Positions 58,944-64,000 of a stretch of DNA of 64,000 nt are shown here, in pieces; within the stretch, counting starts at the first letter, position 1, and each line of letters opens with the position of its first letter. Origin of the DNA: Magnetovibrio sp. (GTDB taxonomy: Bacteria; Pseudomonadota; Alphaproteobacteria; Rhodospirillales; Magnetovibrionaceae). The notes beneath the pieces were generated by a model, which saw nothing but the letters and a program-made list of their open reading frames with translations, was not told where the DNA came from and ran no database searches. The stretch covers positions 1-64,000 of the forward strand of contig JANQJR010000036.1 of NCBI GenBank assembly GCA_028281525.1, read 5' to 3'. The position numbers were made by a program, and so were the translations under genes.

Positions 58944-60263
58944 TTAAACCGGCAGCGACACCCGCACACGTAGGCCGCCGCCCGGTGCATCCTCCAACAA
59001 AATCTCACCGCCGTGCCCACGGATGGCGTCGCGCGCGATGGTCATGCCCAGCCCCACGCCGCCGGTCACCGGGTTGCGGGACGTGTCCAGCCGGATGAAC
59101 GGCTTGAACACTTCTTCGCGCTGATCCTCGGGAATGCCGGGGCCGTCGTCGTCAATGACGATTTCCACCATTTCCGAACGGATGCCGGAGCGGATTGCGA
59201 TGTGGTCGCCGTAGCGGATCGAGTTTTCCACCAAGTTGGTGAGCGCGCGTTTGAGCGCGTTGGGTTTGATCGGCGCACGGATATCGCCTTCGGAATGCAG
59301 ATCGATAGCCGCGCCCTTGCGCCGGGCCTGGGTGACGATTTCGGCGATCATGTCGGTGAGACTTTGCTCCACCGCCGTCTCTCCGCCTTCGCCGCGTACG
59401 AAGGCCAAGTATTCCTCCAACATGTGTTCCATGTCGGTGATGTCGGTTTTGAGTTCCATCGCGCCGTCCGCATCGCCCATCATTTCCAATTGCAACTTCA
59501 TGCGCGTGAGCGGCGTGCGCAGATCGTGCGATACGCCCGCGAGCATGTCGGTGCGTTGCTGGATGTGACGTTTGATACGGTTGCGCATGGCGATGAAGGC
59601 GCCGGCGGCGCGGCGCACCTCCGTCGCGCCTTCGGGCTTGAAGCGCGGCGTGTCACGGCCCATGCCGAAATCGTCGGCGGCCTGGGCCAAACGGCGGATG
59701 GGTCGTACTTGGTTGCGCATGAAAATCATGGCGACGGCGAACAGCAGCATGGACGTGCCCGCCATCCACAAAACGAACACATAGGTCGTGGTGGAAAACA
59801 GGCGCTTGCGCGGTACGGTGGCGTTGAGCACACCTTCGGGCAATTGCACCTCAATGGCGACGACCCGGTCCGATGTTTGGGCGTCGATGCGATGCGGTTT
59901 GTTGAGCGCTTCATCCATAGCGTTGGACATTTGACGCACGAGGATCGCTTCGCCCAATTTATGGGTGTCGGCCAACACGCCACCCGGCTCGTAGCGCAGC
60001 TGCAGTTGGAGAGATTTCTCAAATTGGTCAAACAGTTGGTCACGCGCCTCCACACTGGGCGCATGGCGCATGCCTTCGATCACCACGGCGAGCTCTCCCG
60101 CCACACCAAGCGCCAAGCGCCGGCCTACTTTGTCCCAGTGATTTTCGAAAAAAATCGTCGCGCTGATCACCTGCAGCAAGATCAACGGCGTGACAATGAT
60201 CAAGACGGAGCGACCCAACAGGCTTTTGGGCAGATAGGGCTTGAACACGGTGGAAATGTTCAT
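58944..60263 (-). CDS. EnvZ-like sensor histidine kinase
   Basis: HAMP region, DMLAGVSHDLRTPLTRMKLQLEMM H-box, NALKRALTNLVENSIRYGD N-box, DDGPGIPEDQREEVFKPF, GGVGLGMTIARDAIRGHGG. Confidence 0.96.
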   Translation of the reverse strand: MNISTVFKPYLPKSLLGRSVLIIVTPLILLQVISATIFFENHWDKVGRRLALGVAGELAVVIEGMRHAPSVEARDQLFDQFEKSLQLQLRYEPGGVLADTHKLGEAILVRQMSNAMDEALNKPHRIDAQTSDRVVAIEVQLPEGVLNATVPRKRLFSTTTYVFVLWMAGTSMLLFAVAMIFMRNQVRPIRRLAQAADDFGMGRDTPRFKPEGATEVRRAAGAFIAMRNRIKRHIQQRTDMLAGVSHDLRTPLTRMKLQLEMMGDADGAMELKTDITDMEHMLEEYLAFVRGEGGETAVEQSLTDMIAEIVTQARRKGAAIDLHSEGDIRAPIKPNALKRALTNLVENSIRYGDHIAIRSGIRSEMVEIVIDDDGPGIPEDQREEVFKPFIRLDTSRNPVTGGVGLGMTIARDAIRGHGGEILLEDAPGGGLRVRVSLPV

Positions 60264-60273
60264 GAGCGCGACC

Positions 60274-60981
60274 TCAATCCGGCATCAGGGCATAACCTTT
60301 GCCCCGAACGGTTTGCAAGTACCGCGGCAACTTCGGGTCTGTTTCGATCTTGCGCCTCAGACGCGTGACCTGCACGTCCACGGCGCGCCCGCCGGAATTG
60401 GATGCACTGTCCCCGCCGGCGGTACGCTCGATCAGTTCATCGCGCGAAAACGGCACGCCCGGGCGTTCGGACAAGACCTTGAGCAACTGCACCTCCATTG
60501 TCGTCAGGCGCACCGGCTTGCCGTCCACCGACAACTCGCCCCGTTCCAGATCGAAGCTGGCCGCGCCCATGACGACGAGACGCGGGCCGGTATCCTCTTC
60601 GGCGGGCTTGGACACACGCTTGAAAATATTGTTGACCCGCAGCAACAATTCGCGCGGTTCGAACGGCTTGGTCAAGTAATCGTCCGCGCCGTGCTCCAGA
60701 CCGCGGATGCGGTCTTCGGTCTCACCCATGGCGGTGAGCATCAAGATCGGCACGTCAGAGGCCTTGCGAAAATCGGTCGCAAAATCCAAGCCGCTTTCGC
60801 CGGGCATCATCAAGTCCAAAATGATCAAATCGAATGCCAAGGACTTCAATTTCGCCCGCGCATTCTGCGCATCTGTGGCGGTCAGCACGACGAAGCCATT
60901 GTCGCTGAGATACTTGCGCAGCAATTCCCGCAACCGGTCATCGTCATCCACCACCAGAATATGGGGAAGGTCCGCTACCAT
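60274..60981 (-). CDS. OmpR-like response regulator
   Basis: HILVVDDDDRLRELLRKYLSDNGF receiver; LIILDLMMPGESGLDF; C-terminal wHTH with DVQVTRLRRKIETDPKLPRYLQTVRGKGYALMP. Confidence 0.97.
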   Translation of the reverse strand: MVADLPHILVVDDDDRLRELLRKYLSDNGFVVLTATDAQNARAKLKSLAFDLIILDLMMPGESGLDFATDFRKASDVPILMLTAMGETEDRIRGLEHGADDYLTKPFEPRELLLRVNNIFKRVSKPAEEDTGPRLVVMGAASFDLERGELSVDGKPVRLTTMEVQLLKVLSERPGVPFSRDELIERTAGGDSASNSGGRAVDVQVTRLRRKIETDPKLPRYLQTVRGKGYALMPD

Positions 60982-61018
60982 GCCCCCTTTTCTCCTCCAA
61001 CGTTTTGCTCTTGGAGAC

Positions 61019-61069
61019 TAGGTCACGGACTCATAAATGTCATGAGAAATGGTATGAGTTCGTGACCTA
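61019..61069. repeat. Short (51 bp) derivative of the TAGGTCACG inverted-repeat element
   Basis: TAGGTCACGGACTCATA-AATGTCATGAGAAATGG-TATGAGTTCGTGACCTA; 17-bp arms with one mismatch; left 34 bp matches the left arm of 8007-8274 with few changes. Confidence 0.8.
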
Positions 61070-61073
61070 GCAT

Positions 61074-61583
61074 TCACCCGGTATGAGGGCCACCACCCGT
61101 AAACCGCGTGCGGTCCTCAGTGTTGATGATTTCGGTGAGCACCGCCTTAAAGCCCCTCACCGCATCCGCGCCGGCGCGCCTGTAGGCTTGGCTGATGCGC
61201 GCGCTTTGGCACGCGGTCAGGCGGCCTTCCAGTTCGGCCCCTTTTTCGGTGAGTTCCAGGGTGCGCCGCCGCCGGTCGGTGGGGTCGGTTTCTTGGTGGA
61301 TATAACCTTCCCGCACCAATTGGCCCAGCACCCGCGAAAGGCTCTGTTTGGTGATCTGCAAAATGCCCAACAGGCGATTGACGGTGATGAATGGGTTGCG
61401 TTTGACGAAATAGATGACGCGGTGATGGGCGCGCCCAAACCCGTCACCGGCCAGAATCGCATCCGGCTCGCCGGTAAAATCACGGTACGCAAAGAACAAC
61501 AGTTCCAGCGCTTGGCGCAATTCCTCATCCGTGAGGTAGCGCTCAAGTCCCTCGTCGATTTGTGTCTCGCCTAAGTCGCTCAT
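61074..61583 (-). CDS. MarR family transcriptional regulator
   Basis: FITVNRLLGILQITKQSLSRVLGQLVREGYIHQETDPTDRRRRTLELTEKG. Confidence 0.95.
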   Translation of the reverse strand: MSDLGETQIDEGLERYLTDEELRQALELLFFAYRDFTGEPDAILAGDGFGRAHHRVIYFVKRNPFITVNRLLGILQITKQSLSRVLGQLVREGYIHQETDPTDRRRRTLELTEKGAELEGRLTACQSARISQAYRRAGADAVRGFKAVLTEIINTEDRTRFTGGGPHTG

Positions 61584-61603
61584 GCGGCGGCCTCGAAAAA
61601 TAA

Positions 61604-61618
61604 GTCAGTGTTATTGAC
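61604..61618. promoter_or_regulatory. Candidate operator overlapping a putative ilvE promoter -35 box
   Basis: GTCA-GTGTTAT-TGAC overlapping TTGACA-N17-TAAAAA. Confidence 0.4.
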
Positions 61619-61675
61619 ATATATGCCTGTTCCTGATAAAAAACGCAACAACATTCCTGGGAAAAGGTCCAAAAC

Positions 61676-61690
61676 GGTAATAAAATTACC
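61676..61690. promoter_or_regulatory. Perfect palindrome upstream of ilvE
   Basis: GGTAAT-AAA-ATTACC. Confidence 0.45.
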
Positions 61691-61739
61691 AAACACCACC
61701 GGTTTTTTGTAAACCGAATCAAAGAGAAGGGCGAAGACG

Positions 61740-62660
61740 ATGGCGGGACCCGCTTACGACGACCGTGACGGCAAAATCTGGTTCGACGGAGAAATGGTGG
61801 ACTGGCGCGACGCCAAGGTTCACCTGCTGACCCATGCGCTTCACTACGGTTCCGGCGTCTTCGAAGGCGTGCGCATGTATTCCGGCGAAATCTTCAAACT
61901 GCGCGAACATTCCGTACGCTTGATCAAGTCCGCCGAAATGATGGGTTTTGAAATCCCCTATTCCGTCGAAGAGATCGACCAGGCCTGTATCGACGCATGC
62001 GCCATCAACAACATCACCGACGGTTATCTGCGTCCCATCGCTTGGCGCGGCAGCGAAATGATGGGCGTGGCCGCGCAGACCAACACCATTCACTTTGCCG
62101 TTGCGGCATGGGAATGGCCCAGCTATTTCTCCGCCGAAGCCCGCACCCAGGGCATTTCGCTCAAAACCTCCAAATGGCGCCGTCCGGCGCCGGAAACCGC
62201 CCCGGTGCACGCCAAGGCTTGCGGCCTTTACATGATTGCGACGCTGTCCAAGCACGACGCGGAAGCGTCGGGGTATACCGATGCCTTGCTGTTGGACTGG
62301 CGCGGTCAAATCGCCGAAGCCACCGGCGCGAACATCTTCATGGAAATGGGCGACGGCAAACTGCACACTCCGATTCCCGATTGTTTCCTGGACGGCATTA
62401 CGCGCCGCACCGTCATCGATCTGGCGCGCGCGCGTAGCATCGACGTGGTGGAACGCGTGATCCTGCCGGAAGAACTGGCGAACGCAACTCAGGTGTTCTT
62501 GACCGGCACAGCCGCCGAGGTCACGCCGGTGGGCAAAATCGACGATTACACCTTCCCGGTCGGCGACATCACCAAGCAGCTCATGGACGATTATGAAAAG
62601 GCCGTGGGCAAGGCGCCCGCCAACGTCAAGCTGAACCGCGACGGCGCGGCGGCGGAGTAA
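61740..62660 (+). CDS. ilvE: Branched-chain amino acid aminotransferase
   Basis: KIWFDGEMVDWRDAKVHLLTHALHYGSGVFEGVRMY; EATGANIFMEMGDGKLHTPIPDCFLDGITRRTVIDLAR. Confidence 0.96.
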   Translation: MAGPAYDDRDGKIWFDGEMVDWRDAKVHLLTHALHYGSGVFEGVRMYSGEIFKLREHSVRLIKSAEMMGFEIPYSVEEIDQACIDACAINNITDGYLRPIAWRGSEMMGVAAQTNTIHFAVAAWEWPSYFSAEARTQGISLKTSKWRRPAPETAPVHAKACGLYMIATLSKHDAEASGYTDALLLDWRGQIAEATGANIFMEMGDGKLHTPIPDCFLDGITRRTVIDLARARSIDVVERVILPEELANATQVFLTGTAAEVTPVGKIDDYTFPVGDITKQLMDDYEKAVGKAPANVKLNRDGAAAE

Positions 62661-62693
62661 ACTCTGCGCATCTCAATCTCGGATCAGACCCTC

Positions 62694-62722
62694 AGCGGGC
62701 CCCCAAGGTCGGGGCCCGCTTT
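62694..62722 (+). terminator. Terminator-like hairpin after ilvE
   Basis: AGCGGGCCCC-CAAGGTC-GGGGCCCGCT; weak T-tract. Confidence 0.6.
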
Positions 62723-62734
62723 GGTTGGCATCGG

Positions 62735-63181
62735 TTATCGATCAACGGTCTCCTTGCCTTCACCGCCAAAGCGTGTCGCCAGATAGCCGATCAGCAAGCC
62801 AATCAACGCGCCTTCCAGCACGAACCAAAACGGCGACGTGATCAGCGTCGCGCTGCCAAACGTGATGGTGGAAATTTCCGCCATCCATGCGGCGAATTGG
62901 TCATAGATGAACAGCGTCAGAACAAAGTTCATCCACGCCCCGATCATGGGCGCGCGAAACCACCACGGCATCGGCAAATGCAAAACGGGATGCCGGGTGA
63001 ACACGCCGAAAACACCGATCACGGCGCCGACCGTGGTGTACCAGAACAGCACGGCGAACCGCAGCATCCAATCTGCTTCGGCGACGAAGTACGGCAGGAA
63101 AATCAGGCCGATCAATCCGATGGCAAAGCCAACGCCTTTTCCTATGGCGATTCTGAGCATTAAGGAAGGTTTCGTAAGCAT
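62735..63181 (-). CDS. Hypothetical integral membrane protein
   Basis: 148 aa with several hydrophobic helices; no family recognised. Confidence 0.7.
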   Translation of the reverse strand: MLTKPSLMLRIAIGKGVGFAIGLIGLIFLPYFVAEADWMLRFAVLFWYTTVGAVIGVFGVFTRHPVLHLPMPWWFRAPMIGAWMNFVLTLFIYDQFAAWMAEISTITFGSATLITSPFWFVLEGALIGLLIGYLATRFGGEGKETVDR

Positions 63182-63242
63182 GGCTGCATCCTTCCAAGCC
63201 TGCTTGAGGCCCTACAACCATTATACGCCTAAAAAGAATGAG

Positions 63243-64000
63243 CTACATCCCGCCGCCGGGCTTGTCGACGTGGTGTTCGGTAAGCTTCGACGTCAGGAAC
63301 TCGAACGCATCGTCGACGGAATCGGAGCAATGGAACAGCTCCAAATCGCTCGGCGAAATGGTGCCGAATTTGACCATGGCATCCAGGTTCATGATCTCGT
63401 CCCAATATTCAGTGCCATAAAGGACCACGGGCATGGTCTTGCCCATTTTCCGGGTTGAGACCAAAGTCATCAATTCGAAAAACTCATCCAACGTGCCGTA
63501 GCCACCGGGAAACACGATCATGGCCTTGGCCAGATACGAGAACCAGAACTTACGCATGAAGAAGTAATGGAATTCGAACGCCAGTTCATGGGAGATGTAA
63601 GGGTTCTCATGCTGTTCGAACGGCAGTGAAATATTGAGGCCGATATTGTGCCCCTTGGCATCCGCCGCACCGCGATTGGCCGCCTCCATGATGCCGGGCC
63701 CACCGCCGGTGCACATGACGAAGCGCTTGGATTTGCCTTTGAGATCCTTGGACCACTTGGTGAGACGATAAGACAATTCCCGTGCTTCTTCATAGTAGCG
63801 CGACATGGCCAGGGTCTGCTGCGCGCGCGCCACGTCGCCGCCGTGCTTTTTGGCCGACGCCAGCGCTTCCTCGGCCACCTCGCGGGGCCGGATGCGCGCA
63901 GAGCCGAAAAAAACAATGGTGTCGGATACGCTATAACGTTCGAACCGATCCTCCGGCTCCAAGAATTCCGCCAGGATGCGCAGGGGGCGCCCGGCGCGGC
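63243..64000 (-). CDS. LOG family (TIGR00730-type) Rossmann-fold protein, 5' end beyond window
   Basis: VFFGSARIRPRE, CTGGGPGIMEAANRGA, MIVFPGGYGTLDEFFELMTL; reading frame stays open to the right edge (RAGRPLRILAEFLEPEDRF). Confidence 0.93.
   Translation of the reverse strand, partial: RAGRPLRILAEFLEPEDRFERYSVSDTIVFFGSARIRPREVAEEALASAKKHGGDVARAQQTLAMSRYYEEARELSYRLTKWSKDLKGKSKRFVMCTGGGPGIMEAANRGAADAKGHNIGLNISLPFEQHENPYISHELAFEFHYFFMRKFWFSYLAKAMIVFPGGYGTLDEFFELMTLVSTRKMGKTMPVVLYGTEYWDEIMNLDAMVKFGTISPSDLELFHCSDSVDDAFEFLTSKLTEHHVDKPGGGM

Overview
The window is about 64 kb of GC-rich chromosomal DNA with dense, mostly housekeeping gene content typical of an alphaproteobacterium (Rhodospirillales-like by gene content; this taxonomic call is inference). 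Recognisable blocks, left to right: C-terminal part of a heme-copper oxidase subunit I-like protein plus cyoE/ctaB; glpD-glpK; thrC and an M16 peptidase; lrgA-lrgB-like genes; a PAS/degenerate-GGDEF/EAL/hemerythrin protein; M32 carboxypeptidase; YqgE; ScsB/DsbD-like; peroxiredoxin; rnhA-thrB; a glycine riboswitch with gcvT-gcvH-gcvPA-gcvPB; a chemoreceptor; pirin/LysR; NUDIX; CCA transferase; trmL; petABC; mtnP-mtnA-class II aldolase; a secreted trypsin-like protease and lipoprotein cluster; ychF-pth-rplY-prs; pgeF; midA-lgt-hldD; ubiK-like; ybjN-proC-csaA; marR-ompR-envZ; ilvE; and a LOG-family protein running off the right edge. No rRNA, tRNA, CRISPR array, phage or intact IS was recognised. 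The items most worth a second look are: (1) an intergenic island at about 57.0-57.2 kb with eight GANTC (CcrM-type) sites in 156 bp at roughly helical spacing, a perfect DnaA box, and repeated CCTTG motifs; (2) two copies, one 268 bp and one 51 bp, of a MITE-like TA-bounded inverted-repeat element (TAGGTCACGRRCTCATAAAT), each sitting just upstream of a start codon; (3) a protease/TraT-like/small-lipoprotein cluster sharing a small cysteine-containing domain with another lipoprotein downstream of petC; (4) a tandemly duplicated GGMIHxFKN sensor module in the chemoreceptor; (5) an oxidase subunit I homologue that appears to lack the CuB HH pair; (6) an EAL-hemerythrin fusion; (7) an mtnP-mtnA-ald2-like DHAP-shunt cluster. 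All calls were made by eye from the sequence and ORF track; no homology search or folding program was run.
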